Below, one piece after another: positions 1 through 10,294 of a stretch of DNA of 64,000 bases. This stretch comes from Acrasis kona (taxonomy: Eukaryota > Heterolobosea > Eutetramitea > Acrasida > Acrasidae). Made by a program: the position numbers and the translations under genes. Position 1 is the first letter of the stretch; every line of letters starts with the position of its first letter. The notes beneath the pieces were generated by a model. It saw nothing but the letters and a program-made list of their open reading frames with translations. It was not told where the DNA came from and searched no databases. The DNA is taken from the NCBI GenBank assembly GCA_026419775.2, contig JAOPGA020000789.1:1-64000 (forward strand). The letters run 5' to 3'.

Positions 1-2275
1 CATTTTTTAATTGAGAATGAGTTTCAGATTCACTTGCTGATTGTGTTTCCAATTGATTATTTTTATTGATTTGATCTAATAATTGTTTCTGTAATTGATT
101 TGATTCTTGTAAATGAAGTTGATTTAATTCATCTTGTTTCAATTGTAAATGTTTTATATCTAAATCAAATTGATTGGTTTGTAAAGAATGCTCTTGTTTT
201 AATTGTTGAATTTCAGCATCGCATCTTGATTGAATCAAATTAGATGCAATCTCAAATTCGTTAATCTTGTAAAATTGATTTGAATTTGATTCCAATAACT
301 CTTGTTTTTCAGTTTGCAAATGACTGATTAGTGATTGATTTTGAACCAAATCTTGTTGTAAACCTTGAATGGTTTGACTTGATTGGAGTATTTGTTGATT
401 CAAATTTTTGACTTGATAATTTGATTCGTCATATCTGGTTTGTGATTCTAATAATTCACATTTTAAACTTTGTAGTTGACCATTCAAATCTGATAATTGA
501 TTTGAATGCACCTCATTATTATTTTTTATTTGCGTGTCAAAATTATTTTTCGTTTCTAAAAGATTCAAATTGGAGCGCTCTATTAAATTTTGTAATTCAA
601 GTAATTCTTGATGATGCAATTCCTTCAACTGATTGATTTGTATACTGTGTTTATTATGTGTTTCATTTTGTAACAAGTGGCATTGTTCCAGTTGACTATT
701 TAATTGTTGAATTACATCTTGTGAATGTTCTAGTTGACCAGTTAATTCTACCACTTGATCACTTTGTGATTGATTTTGTGAATTGTATTTGATTTGTAAA
801 TCCTTTATGGTTTTATTAGATTGTTCCAATAATTCATTGGTCAAATCATTCACTCTATTCAAATGCAATTGATTCAATTCTTCCACTTGTACGTTCCACT
901 TGATTTGCGATTCTTTTAAGAGATGATTAGATTGTTCCAGTTGACCATTCAAATTTTGTAATTGAATGGAGTGGGATTCTTGTAATAAACCCATTTCTGA
1001 ATCATACTTGATTTGTAACTCTCTAGTTGATTGGTGTGATTGTTCGAGTTGACTGGTCAAATTTTCGACTTGATTGTTCAAATCTTGTACTTCACACTTG
1101 AGTACATTCTGACCTTGAGTGAATTGATTTTGTAATTCTACAACTTGATCGGAGTGAATTTGATTCCTTTCTTGTATTTGTGAATTGTACTTGATTTGTA
1201 ATTCCTTGATGGTGTGATTGGATTGATGGCTCACATTTTGAATGCGATTCAAATGGTGCTGGTTGACTTGGTCCATTTGTGATTGAAATTGTAAGTGTGC
1301 TTGATCCATTTGATGTTTGTGATTCTTGATCATTTCCTCCATTTGAGATTCGTACTTGTTACTAATGTCCTTGATGTGATTCAAATGGAATTGACTCTTT
1401 TTTTCCATTTGTGATTCAAAATGAGATTGTAACTCCTGATTACATTCGTTTTGTAATTGTTCAAAGTGTTGATTCTTTTCTAAAAGAGATTGATTTTTGA
1501 TTTGTAATTGTTCGAGTTGGAAGGTAAGTTGATCGGTATTGGATTGAAATTGAGCTGTTAGGTTGGAAATGTGTTGGTTGTGATTTGTTTCTGTATCGGC
1601 TGCTTTTTTTAGTAGCGAAGAAATCATAATGTTGTGAGTGACTTCTTTCTCTGCTAAAATCTTTTGAAATGTGGAGTAGTGTGTTGCGTATAACGATTCT
1701 TTCTTTTTTAGCTCTAATTCTAGAGATTGCATTTTTGCACATGATAGCTCGAGTAGACGATCTCGATTTGAAAGTTGCTCTTCGTTTTTTTGTAAAGACT
1801 TTTCTAGGTTCTTGTATTTTTGAACACCCTCCAAAATGCCCTTCTCTAACCGTTGTTTTACATTGTCAGAGATGGACCGTAGTTGGTTTACGTTTTGTAC
1901 GGTTGGTCTCGTGGATGATTGTGATTCATCTTGAGCTGTGGAACACTCTTGTAGCTGAGTCGCCTTTGCTTGCAATTTGGAAGAAACTGATTCCAATTCA
2001 TTCCGAAGCTGGAAGATTTTTTGACTTTTTGGAGATGATTGTATTCTCTTCTCCAATTCAACCACGCGATTCTGTGCTCCCTTAATCTTTAGCTCCCTTA
2101 ATTTTTGTTTATCAATCTCTGGACTATTCACTATTGGTTTCTTGTTCACAGCAACAACAGCAGCAACAGGAACAACCACCTGTTCAATCACCTTATCCTC
2201 CCCACCGTTCTCCAATCTAGTCAAATCAATTCTCAATCGATGCCTCAAGTGACCCAATCGATCCTCGTGTTCCAT
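1..2275 (-). CDS. Long coiled-coil protein, C-terminus beyond the window edge
   Basis: A single open frame starts at ATG 2273-2275 and stays open for 758 codons to position 1, so the 3' part of the gene lies outside the window. It begins MEHEDRLGHLRHRLRIDLTR. About 120 residues of mixed sequence follow, and then a long region very rich in Q, N, L, E, K and S with leucine-type heptads, such as repeated QLEQLQIKNQSL-like segments. This is a typical extended coiled coil. No catalytic motif is visible. The start lies only 55 bp downstream of the stop of MED23, which bounds the 5' end and leaves no room for an upstream exon. The family is not recognised. Coiled coils of this kind are structural (centrosome, Golgi tether, cytoskeleton), but nothing here assigns one of those roles. 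Confidence 0.8.
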   Translation of the reverse strand, partial: MEHEDRLGHLRHRLRIDLTRLENGGEDKVIEQVVVPVAAVVAVNKKPIVNSPEIDKQKLRELKIKGAQNRVVELEKRIQSSPKSQKIFQLRNELESVSSKLQAKATQLQECSTAQDESQSSTRPTVQNVNQLRSISDNVKQRLEKGILEGVQKYKNLEKSLQKNEEQLSNRDRLLELSCAKMQSLELELKKKESLYATHYSTFQKILAEKEVTHNIMISSLLKKAADTETNHNQHISNLTAQFQSNTDQLTFQLEQLQIKNQSLLEKNQHFEQLQNECNQELQSHFESQMEKKSQFHLNHIKDISNKYESQMEEMIKNHKHQMDQAHLQFQSQMDQVNQHHLNRIQNVSHQSNHTIKELQIKYNSQIQERNQIHSDQVVELQNQFTQGQNVLKCEVQDLNNQVENLTSQLEQSHQSTRELQIKYDSEMGLLQESHSIQLQNLNGQLEQSNHLLKESQIKWNVQVEELNQLHLNRVNDLTNELLEQSNKTIKDLQIKYNSQNQSQSDQVVELTGQLEHSQDVIQQLNSQLEQCHLLQNETHNKHSIQINQLKELHHQELLELQNLIERSNLNLLETKNNFDTQIKNNNEVHSNQLSDLNGQLQSLKCELLESQTRYDESNYQVKNLNQQILQSSQTIQGLQQDLVQNQSLISHLQTEKQELLESNSNQFYKINEFEIASNLIQSRCDAEIQQLKQEHSLQTNQFDLDIKHLQLKQDELNQLHLQESNQLQKQLLDQINKNNQLETQSASESETHSQLKN

Positions 2276-2330
2276 ATCAACAAACACAACCCCAAATTAC
2301 AATAAAAAACAATCGTTACAAAAAATCAAT

Positions 2331-5300
2331 TTATTCAGTACTGTTCAATGCAATCATTTTCAACAACAACTTTCTCAACCCATCATCTCCAATCTTACAA
2401 ACCTCATCAACAAATTCCCTCTTGTACTTTTCCAAATCCAAATCAGGATTACCCCTCTTATTCGGTCCGTTATACAACAAGTGACAAATGTGATCCAACA
2501 AATCCAAAAACTCTTGTAACATTTTAAAATCAAAATCATCGTCGCCATCGCCGCCTCCATCGCCATCATGATCGCCAACAATCACTCCATTTCCATCCAA
2601 TTCGCTCGCATTCTGGAACGTAAACTCGCTCCAATTCCTCAAATGACCATGTTTCACTCTGCACGTCAACTTGATCAACTCCAAAACAATTTCATGAAGT
2701 ATAAAACACTTGCTGCTGTTACCATTGGCATCGTAACAAGTCAACACGTGACATTTGTTCAAAGTAGAAACAACAGGTCCGATCATTCTGCCATAAAAAT
2801 GCAACTGAGCGATGGTCAATGATTGGTGATGATGATGAACCAGGTCATGAGAAGCGCTCAAGAACTCCTTGATGGTCAACAAACTCTCCATGGTGGCGTA
2901 ACCAAAGAAGGTATGCACGATGGTCAACAGCGCTTGTGTTTGTTTGGATATTTCGTGAGAAGAAGCATTCTTCAAGCTCCTGCTCGCGTACATTGAAACA
3001 AAGGTCAATAAGCACTGACAGCTCTCTGGCTGAATCAAACTAGCAATCACGATGCCGACGGTGTGAGCCAGCGCGAATACGTGTTGATTGAAATTACCAT
3101 TGATGGAATCAGCTGCTTGCATGTTAATGTTGGTGGCAGCAACCATCAACACCGATTCAATCATTGCATCCATTGCAATTTTCAAATCAGGTAAGAAATT
3201 GGCACTGTTGAGCAACACTAGTAATTCTACGATAAAGTAGTTCAATCTCGTTTCGAATTCGCTGGGGAATTCATTGAAGCGATCTCTGGGGGAGATGTGA
3301 CTTGCATCGGTGTCTTGTATGACCGGCAATACGTTAGATAACAGAGTGATTCGCTTCACAAAGTAATTCAATCTCAAAAATGTATAATCCTCATTGGTGT
3401 CCAAACCTGAATTTTGCATGATTTGATACAATTGTTCGGAAAAGTAATCGTGATGTAATGTCAATTCGATCAATTTGAATTTGGTGGATTGATCCAACAC
3501 GAAATCGTTATCGCTCGTGCGATCGAAATACAACAACAAGATGCTCTTCAAGAAGGTGACGATATTTTCGTGGTACTTGCCAATGAACATGCCATAATGA
3601 TCAATCACGTTGGAAATCAAATCGCTCGATGGCGACGATTTACATTCGATCAATTTACGAATCAACAAATCAAAGATTGGAATCATTCTCAAACATACAT
3701 TTCCATACACGCATGGTAAATCTTGAAATGTCGAAGATGTTGATGATGATGACGATGACGAATCGGATGATGATTGATTTAATTGAGTGGGTAATGGAAT
3801 CGACGACGACGATGATTCTTGTAATCCCCAATGTTCTGGATAACGAGCGTGATAAGAAACGTGTTTGGTGTAAAATTCATCTTCTTCATAAAACATGTGA
3901 TTCACGTCCAGTTCCAAATAAAATCTCGCTCTGTCCAATAAATGATTGTTTTGAATCAATAAATACTTGATGATGGCGATGCTGTGTGGGTGATGTGGTA
4001 TTTGTTCGATGAGCGCCAATAAACAAGTCTCCAATGCGATGAATTCATAATCCCATACAAATTTACAAATCAAATCGCAAATGGAATTGATCAGCAGATG
4101 GTGGTGATGATCGTCGTTCATGTCGTGGGAGTGATTCACCGCTGGTACGTGTTCGCAGGTGGTTAGCACGTAGTTGACGAATCGATAGGTGGCGGTGTTT
4201 AGTTCGATGGCGGTTAATTGACTGGTGATGAGTGATTTGATCGCCTTTTGAACGGGATCAAAGTAGGGACGAATGTGATTGATGGCGTGCCATATCATGC
4301 ACAACAAGGATTGTTTCTTCATGTCGTTGCTCTTCAAATCTTGTATCACGTCGTTCACGTTCACTTCCATCTCTCTTGCACTCGATTTGCCAGATTGTGC
4401 ATCGTTGATTAGCTTCATGACGAGATGAGCATGGGATTCAATCATGGATTGTGGCAGATCGAACAAGTGTTTGGTGCGATGAGTGAATTTTGGAATTTGG
4501 ATTAATTGGAATGTTGGATAGAAGGAAGTGTTGGGCGAGCTATTCATGCTGCTCGTGTCCAGAGGGAATACGTGTGGACATTCTTGCGACAGTGTGTCGA
4601 TGATGGATTGTGCATTCTCCACTTGTTTATGTGGCTGTGGTTGTTGGCCGTGCATCCCTCTAATCTTCAAGTGTCTGATGGTGGCGTGACCCACCATTCT
4701 TACAAAGTTCTCTCCCATCTTGATTAACGTCTTCTTGTTGGGGTTGACCAGTTCGTATAATTTGTCGATGCTCGTCAGTACGTACAGCATGCACTTGATC
4801 ATCAAAGTGTCAAGGTTCAATAACAATCGGTGCATGTGTGTGCCTGGGACTATTGTAATGGTCTTGAGGAAGTCAACCAGTTCTAATAATAGACGATCAG
4901 GCATAATAATCTTGAAGAAGCGGATCAAACGGAAGTTGATTGCTTCTGTGAGGAGATATTTAGTGGGTGTGTCGAACTTATCAAGTTGCAACAAGCTGAT
5001 ACTTTTGGATGGGGACGTGGTCGTTGGCGACAGCACGAAACTAGGACTAAAGTACAAAATGCGAACAAATGTTTCGATTAGACTTGGAGAGAATGAATTT
5101 GGGGATGCGTCGCTGGAATCTTTTTTGGACAACAAGATGGGTTCTAACATTTCAAACACACGATTACGAGCATGTACAGACAACAATAAAATCACATTAC
5201 TTGGTAAAGGCTTGTGACGGCCTTTATATTCAATCACAATCTGTTTATTATTTTCTTTATTTAAAAGACCAGCATTAGGAATTTGGTTGGAAGGCACATT

Positions 5301-7353
5301 CACAATTTTTCCGGCGACTTCGACAGAGATTTGAACGGGATGGTCTGCTTGTAAGAATTCCATAATGCTTGTGGCCATGGGTCTCGTCAAGTACGAACTA
5401 ATAAAGAAAATGTTTTTGAAATCATTTGCTTCAAGTTTGTAATAATCCAACTTGCTTCCAGATTCGGCTATGAAAATGTTGACTGCATGTGAGAGAAATG
5501 TTGAACTTACTTTCTGCGCTCCACCAGGTTTCTACGTGCTTGTTGGTGTAATTGTCTGTTAAATAGGGAACGTGCATGTTTTTTAATCTGTTCATGATGA
5601 ACATGCTGTTATAATGAACCAACTCTTCTTCGTGAGGTTTCCAAACAATGTATTTTTTTTCTCTTAGTTCGCGTATGAGTCGGAGCAGGTCTGGAGGGAA
5701 GAGTGCTTCGGCATCGCTTGACTTGTTTAGAACAGCAGCTGATTAAAAGTAAAAGATGAGGTTTGAAGCTTATCTTACGCATCAATTGAAGTATGCTCCA
5801 TGTTACGAAATGATCTTTCATGCGGTCATCATAAGTTTCTAAAAGTTTGCGAACGCTCATAGCAGTATCGTTTGGTTCTCCATCCTTCTCTCCAAAAAGT
5901 AATTGTTTGAGGTTTAATTGTCTAATCAATGTTAATCAAAATTTACATGTATGACTTACCCATAATTCTTATTCATTAGGTAATAGACTTGATCAGCGAA
6001 CATGACCCATTTTCCCAACACACCACTTGTTGCGTCTTTGAACATGCTTTCGCTTAATAAGTGTTGACTTTCTAATGATTCATCCGCAAGAGACTTTTCT
6101 TTTTCTCTAACTATTTGCCACATACGATGCACGACGGCTTCATGCAACATGTCTGAAGTATAATTGAATGCGTAGCGCACAGGAAAGTTATGTCCTGCTG
6201 CCTTTAATCTCTTCTCCTGTGCAATAAAGTATACGTACAACTCAGGGCTTGTGTACTGACACAACACTCCTACTAATTGTTTCACTCTACGATCCCAGTC
6301 AGGTGTACCAACAGGAAGGTGAGATTGAACAGATTGGAACAGAATATCGTTCAGCTCAGAGGACAAGAGTGCCATTGTATGTTGATACGTTGGCAAGTGA
6401 TGACAAAACAGCAAGGCACGTAATTCTTGTTGGGAAGGATTAATCATATGATCGCGCAGACGATGAGCTCTTTGATAAATGTAATTAACAAAGAGTGGAT
6501 TGGTTTTTAATTGAGCATTAAAGTGTTGGTTGTGTACCAAAATATGTAAAATGTTATAGAAACTGACACCATGTGGGGAAAATACTAGAAAAGATGTAAG
6601 ATCTTGAATAGCCTTGTATAATCTTTCTAAAATAATTAGTCAAATGTGTTAGAGTATTTATCACGTACCATAAATGGACACAAAAGGATCTTTGACTTCT
6701 GTTATGCTAACAGAAAGGTAGGAGTCAGTCACAGCAATTAATCTATTCAATACCGAACTACGGGCAGAATCTGACGTGAATCCAGAACTAAGTACTCCTT
6801 TGCACAATGTTAAGAAAGTACTGGTGCAATCTTGACTATTATACGTTAAATGAAGAAGAAATTTATAATCTTACGCTAGAACAACGTTACTGATGTCTAA
6901 GTTAAGTTGATGCTCAGAAATAGATGGAGAGGGTATTTTTTGGACCAAAGAAATCAAAACATCACCACCAGGCATAAGCTCTGAGTTCACTGCCGACACT
7001 ATAAAGTCGCTCAAGGAATGAAGCTCATGCTGCGATACTTTTATTGTCGATTTGAGTATAGGGGAGAAAAATGCATTCGTCAATGTCTCAATAAACAACT
7101 CTCTTAAACTCTTCTTTTCTTTTTGACCGTCCTACAAACAAAATTAATATAATTGAAGGCATCATTATACTTTTAGGTTGGGTGCGTTTAAAACTGTTCT
7201 GAGATACTCCATTATGTCTTCGTCAATATCTGTGTGCACAGATGTGTTCTTATTAAATTTGACCTTTTTGTTGTATCTCGCATTAGTATCTGTTGGAAAG
7301 GGGATTGTTATCCGACATTGATTAAATATTGTCTGTAGGATTGGTGTGATCAT
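2331..7353 (-). CDS. MED23: Mediator complex subunit 23 (MED23)
   Basis: MED23 is a tail-module subunit of Mediator, which links activators to RNA polymerase II in the nucleus. I read seven exons: 7353-7171, 7131-6875, 6835-6669, 6626-5960, 5921-5779, 5738-5511 and 5482-2331. All joins are GT..AG and keep frame, giving about 1598 residues (animal MED23 is about 1370). Family blocks visible include KHVSYHARYPEHWGLQ, then YGNVCLRMIPIFDLLIRKL (animal equivalent YFGNVCLRFLPVFD), and RFNEFPSEFETRLNY (animal RFNEFPNP). The N-terminal part matches less clearly. The start chosen is ATG 7351-7353. The frame is open one step further upstream but contains no other ATG before a stop. The insertions are S-, H- and D-rich low-complexity stretches. 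Identification from the C-terminal half is firm; exon 1 is less certain. Confidence 0.88.
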
Positions 7354-7516
7354 CAACAAAATAAAGCAAACAGTTTTGTAATGACATCAACCAAACAAAG
7401 AGCCTAGGGACAGATTTTCCTTTATGGCCACAACTTACTATAGACGCAACCGGTGTTAGCAATTGGATAGTTAATCCAGTCAAAGATAAGCAGCAACCAT
7501 CACTGTAACAAGAAAT

Positions 7517-8476
7517 TTATTCTTCAAATTTAACAAGGTCACCTTCAAGATAATCCAGAAGCCCCTCCCTAGCCAACTCAAAATCCATCACCGTCTGTCG
7601 ACTTTTAACCTTCTTTGGAATTTCAACATCAAGGTTCGCACAAGCACAAATGATTTGTTGATCGGTAGCACGGTGTACCCACTCAGGACTCAACCCAGTC
7701 AATTCACAGTACATTAACCTACTACGACCTTCATGTTTACTTACACCTGTTTTAAAAAGTTTCTTTTGATCGGGATCCCATGTCTTGTGTACGTTCAAGA
7801 ATTTTATACCCTTGTTCCGTGCTATCAGTTCCTTTAGCTCTTGAACGGCTCTCTCCTCCGCATGAATGAGATTATTCCTTCGCCTCAAACGGCTCTCTTG
7901 TTCTTCAAGAGGTAATTTTTTCATTATTTTGTCTAAGACGTTTTCCATGGTAAGGTTTCTTGTTACTTTCCTGGTAATTGTCTTGTTGCAAATCGGACAA
8001 CTTTTATGTTGTTTGATCCATTCGGATAAACATGTTTTGCAATATGTATGGCTGCACTGTAATGTAACAGCACTCACAATCAGTTCTTGACAGATGGTAC
8101 ATGTGAATTCTTGTTCAATGTCTCCCATAATGTCGTGTTGTTGTGCTTGTACTTGTCGCTGTTGATCAAGTTGGTTGATCAGTTCCTTGACGCAACTTTC
8201 ATGTTCCATCACTAGCAAATGCTCTGCCTTTTGTGTTTCAACGATAAATTCTAGAAGTTGTGATCGTTCTTCTGTGAGTTGTTGTTTGACTTCTTCAAGT
8301 TGCTTCTCTAAATCCATGATGCGTTGGCCATCCTCTGCTGTTTTTCTTTTTAATTGTACATAACTAGAAGATGAGCGATTCTGAAATGAACGGTTAGTGG
8401 TTTCATGGACCATACGATCATATTCATCGTCGTCGTCGACCACGATGACAGATGTGGAACCGGTTGTCTTATGCAT
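7517..8476 (-). CDS. RING-finger E3 ubiquitin ligase with N-terminal SUMO-interaction-like motif
   Basis: A 319-residue protein. A C3HC4 RING finger lies at about residues 125-165: FTCTICQELIVSAVTLQCSH, then CKTCLSEW, then SCPICNK. It is preceded by a coiled coil at about 45-115 and followed by a basic tail. The RING plus preceding coiled coil resembles RNF8 and related DNA-damage ligases, but there is no FHA domain. Residues 10-20 read VIVVDDDDEYD, a hydrophobic core followed by acids, which is the usual layout of a SUMO-interacting motif. RING domains recruit E2 enzymes and transfer ubiquitin; a SUMO-targeted ligase is my inference. The frame is open further upstream to 8560 but with no ATG, so ATG 8474-8476 is taken as the start. 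The exact orthologue is unknown. Confidence 0.8.
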   Translation of the reverse strand: MHKTTGSTSVIVVDDDDEYDRMVHETTNRSFQNRSSSSYVQLKRKTAEDGQRIMDLEKQLEEVKQQLTEERSQLLEFIVETQKAEHLLVMEHESCVKELINQLDQQRQVQAQQHDIMGDIEQEFTCTICQELIVSAVTLQCSHTYCKTCLSEWIKQHKSCPICNKTITRKVTRNLTMENVLDKIMKKLPLEEQESRLRRRNNLIHAEERAVQELKELIARNKGIKFLNVHKTWDPDQKKLFKTGVSKHEGRSRLMYCELTGLSPEWVHRATDQQIICACANLDVEIPKKVKSRQTVMDFELAREGLLDYLEGDLVKFEE

Positions 8477-8574
8477 TTTAGAATTTTTATCATGTAGTGT
8501 TTTGTAAAACCATCGTAAGTTTAATCTTGATATTTTTGTGCCTTGTTTAAATATACCCAAAAAATAAATGTATA

Positions 8575-8618
8575 GTTTCTTTGGCCGAGTGGTTAAGGCG
8601 GCAGATTGCTAATCTGTT
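8575..8618 (+). pseudogene. 5' half-copy of tRNA-Ser(GCT)
   Basis: The 44 bases from GTTTCTTTGGCCGAGTGG to the end of the anticodon stem are identical to the complete tRNA-Ser(GCT) at 9256-9336, but on the opposite strand. After 8618 the sequence diverges completely: there is no variable arm, T arm or 3' acceptor strand. The A box (TGGCCGAGTGG) is intact. A weak B-box-like TTTTCAATC follows at about 8640. It is a truncated tRNA pseudogene or the head of a tRNA-derived element, not a functional tRNA. Confidence 0.8.
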
Positions 8619-9255
8619 TTTGAGCGAAGCCTATGCTAAATTTTCAATCTGTCTTACGAGGTGAACAATACTTTTAGCCTGTACATTTCATTGGGGAGTG
8701 TCTATGCCAAATTATTTCCAGCCGGTTGTGATGCCAAATTATCATAAAGCAAATCTTGAATGAAAAACACATTTATTGGATAAAGACTATGGGAGCACAA
8801 TAAGGGACACCTAATTAATGTACACTACACTGAATAATCTATTGAGTGTAGTGTACATTAATAGATTATTTAAGGTTTTATATTACATCATCCTCCCACC
8901 TTTTTCAATTTAATCAATTAGAAGCTAATTAGAAGCAAAACACCTTGAGTGAGAAGATTGTGAACACATGTAAGGAGTAGTGCACTCTTCCTTGTAATAC
9001 GAGAGTTCATTTGTAAAACTGGTGCCTGCTTGCAGTACTCCCAAATCCAGAACAGTCCTGCTCTGCCATTGATTTGGGTCGAAATAGAATTTAAAATTTT
9101 ATACTCAAACAAACTATTGTTGAGTTAATTAATTTGAAGCATGACAAAATCAATGTTTTGTTTGTTCGCGGACATGTTGATAGCAACAGAATTCAATTTC
9201 ATACAAAAACAACAAGAGGAAAAGAAAATATTCAAAATCTCACAAGATAAAATGT
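8619..9255. other. Gene-poor interval between the two tRNA-Ser copies
   Basis: About 640 bp with no convincing coding frame; the longest ORFs are under 65 codons and look random. It holds the nested inverted repeats at 8814-8870 and a short direct echo of TGCCAAATTAT near 8710 and 8733. It is bounded by inverted copies of the first 44 bases of tRNA-Ser(GCT). A mobile insertion or a recombination scar between tRNA copies would explain it, but I see no transposase, clear terminal repeats or target-site duplication. Confidence 0.5.
8814..8870. repeat. Two overlapping perfect inverted repeats
   Basis: Inverted repeat 1 has 18-bp perfect arms at 8814-8831 and 8845-8862 around a 13-nt loop. Inverted repeat 2 has 11-bp perfect arms at 8833-8843 and 8860-8870. 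The left arm of repeat 2 lies in the loop of repeat 1, and the right arms overlap by three bases. The two hairpins therefore interlock and could form alternative structures. No coding sequence covers them. Confidence 0.9.
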
Positions 9256-9336
9256 CGTTTCCTGTGAGATTCGAACTCACGCGTGTTACCACAACAGATT
9301 AGCAATCTGCCGCCTTAACCACTCGGCCAAAGAAAC
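9256..9336 (-). tRNA. tRNA-Ser(GCT)
   Basis: An 81-nt class II tRNA. The acceptor stem GTTTCTT pairs with AGGAAAC, with discriminator G. Anticodon loop TTGCTAA gives anticodon GCT (codons AGC/AGT). A long variable arm and a T arm with TTCGAAT are present. Both internal promoter boxes (TGGCCGAGTGG and GTTCGAATC) are intact. A run of T residues follows on the transcribed strand side in AT-rich DNA. This is the intact partner of the half-copy at 8575-8618. Confidence 0.95.
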
Positions 9337-9433
9337 AATTAAAATAAATATAAATATCTATATAATATTAATATAATTTGGATTGGTAGAATTTACGAAT
9401 ATCACTCACATTATTTCTTGCATTTTGTAAACA

Positions 9434-10264
9434 ATGAATTGTTTTCTGATCACCTTGTTGGCTGCTCTGGTGATTTGTGTGTACTCCACAGTTATAAAGC
9501 CAAGCAAAAGCGATGATGCCATTGCGAACCTAAATACAAACAACCAGATTATTAAGGCAGGAGAAGATATACAAACAAAATACTTCTCCTCCTCAAACCC
9601 ATTTTACGCAGTTGAAGTTCCATTTACAAAGAGCGAGCAGATCGGAGCAATTCTCACCTTTTTCCCTCCGCTCGGTAATAACAAAACCAATGGGGAGTTG
9701 CAACTTTATGAATCATCAACCGAAAAACATCCTTCAAAAGATTCCTTCGAACAGAAGGCTGTAGGAGAAAGTGTTTCGGTTCTAATTCGACCATCAAAAA
9801 GCAGCGTTGTGTACTTGAACCTATCACCGTCGTATCAATCAACCATTAGAGCCTCCTTTGTGCTAAGATATCTACTTAACCAACCTTTTGATCTTACTAA
9901 TGATAATACAACAATTAAGCTCGTGTCAAAACAGGAAGATGAGTATGATTACTCTTCTCAGGTACTTTTTTCTGTTGTAGCCAGTTCTAGACAAAGTATA
10001 ACCGTGTCTGCAACTTCTAGAGGAACTAATTCACTATTCAGCCAGGGTATGTTCTACTCTGGTAAGGTCCTACCCAACTTCTTCGACTTTACCCTCAGGG
10101 ATGTTCAGGAAGCACCCGATCGTGAGGGAAAAACATACATGACAATAGAGAACGAAAAGTCAGTTGATCAAGTAATGTACTTCACCGTGCTGCCTGTGTG
10201 CGTGCAATCTTCTACTCAACCAACACTTACAATCGAGGTCAAGAGGAGCAAAATACTTTCATAG
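9434..10264 (+). CDS. Secreted protein of unknown family, probable beta-sandwich
   Basis: A 276-residue intronless ORF. It opens with a classical signal peptide (MNCFLITLLAALVICVYSTV, cleavage likely near residue 19-22), so the product probably enters the secretory pathway. There is no later membrane span and no GPI-type tail. The mature part has alternating hydrophobic and polar residues with many S, T, V and Y, suggesting beta strands. The phrases YFSSSNPFYAVEVPF and SSVVYLNLSPSY faintly recall the pre-peptidase C-terminal fold, but the match is too weak to assert. No cysteine pattern or catalytic motif is seen. It lies 97 bp after the tRNA-Ser and converges on the next gene, with 30 bp between stops. 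Confidence 0.75.
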   Translation: MNCFLITLLAALVICVYSTVIKPSKSDDAIANLNTNNQIIKAGEDIQTKYFSSSNPFYAVEVPFTKSEQIGAILTFFPPLGNNKTNGELQLYESSTEKHPSKDSFEQKAVGESVSVLIRPSKSSVVYLNLSPSYQSTIRASFVLRYLLNQPFDLTNDNTTIKLVSKQEDEYDYSSQVLFSVVASSRQSITVSATSRGTNSLFSQGMFYSGKVLPNFFDFTLRDVQEAPDREGKTYMTIENEKSVDQVMYFTVLPVCVQSSTQPTLTIEVKRSKILS

Positions 10265-10294
10265 AATTACATGTAAATATTATAAACTTTAATT

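Noticed and set aside
1669-2085. 138-codon plus-strand ORF
   Set aside because: It is antisense to the firm coiled-coil gene; the hydrophobic residues reflect the complement of Q, K and E codons.
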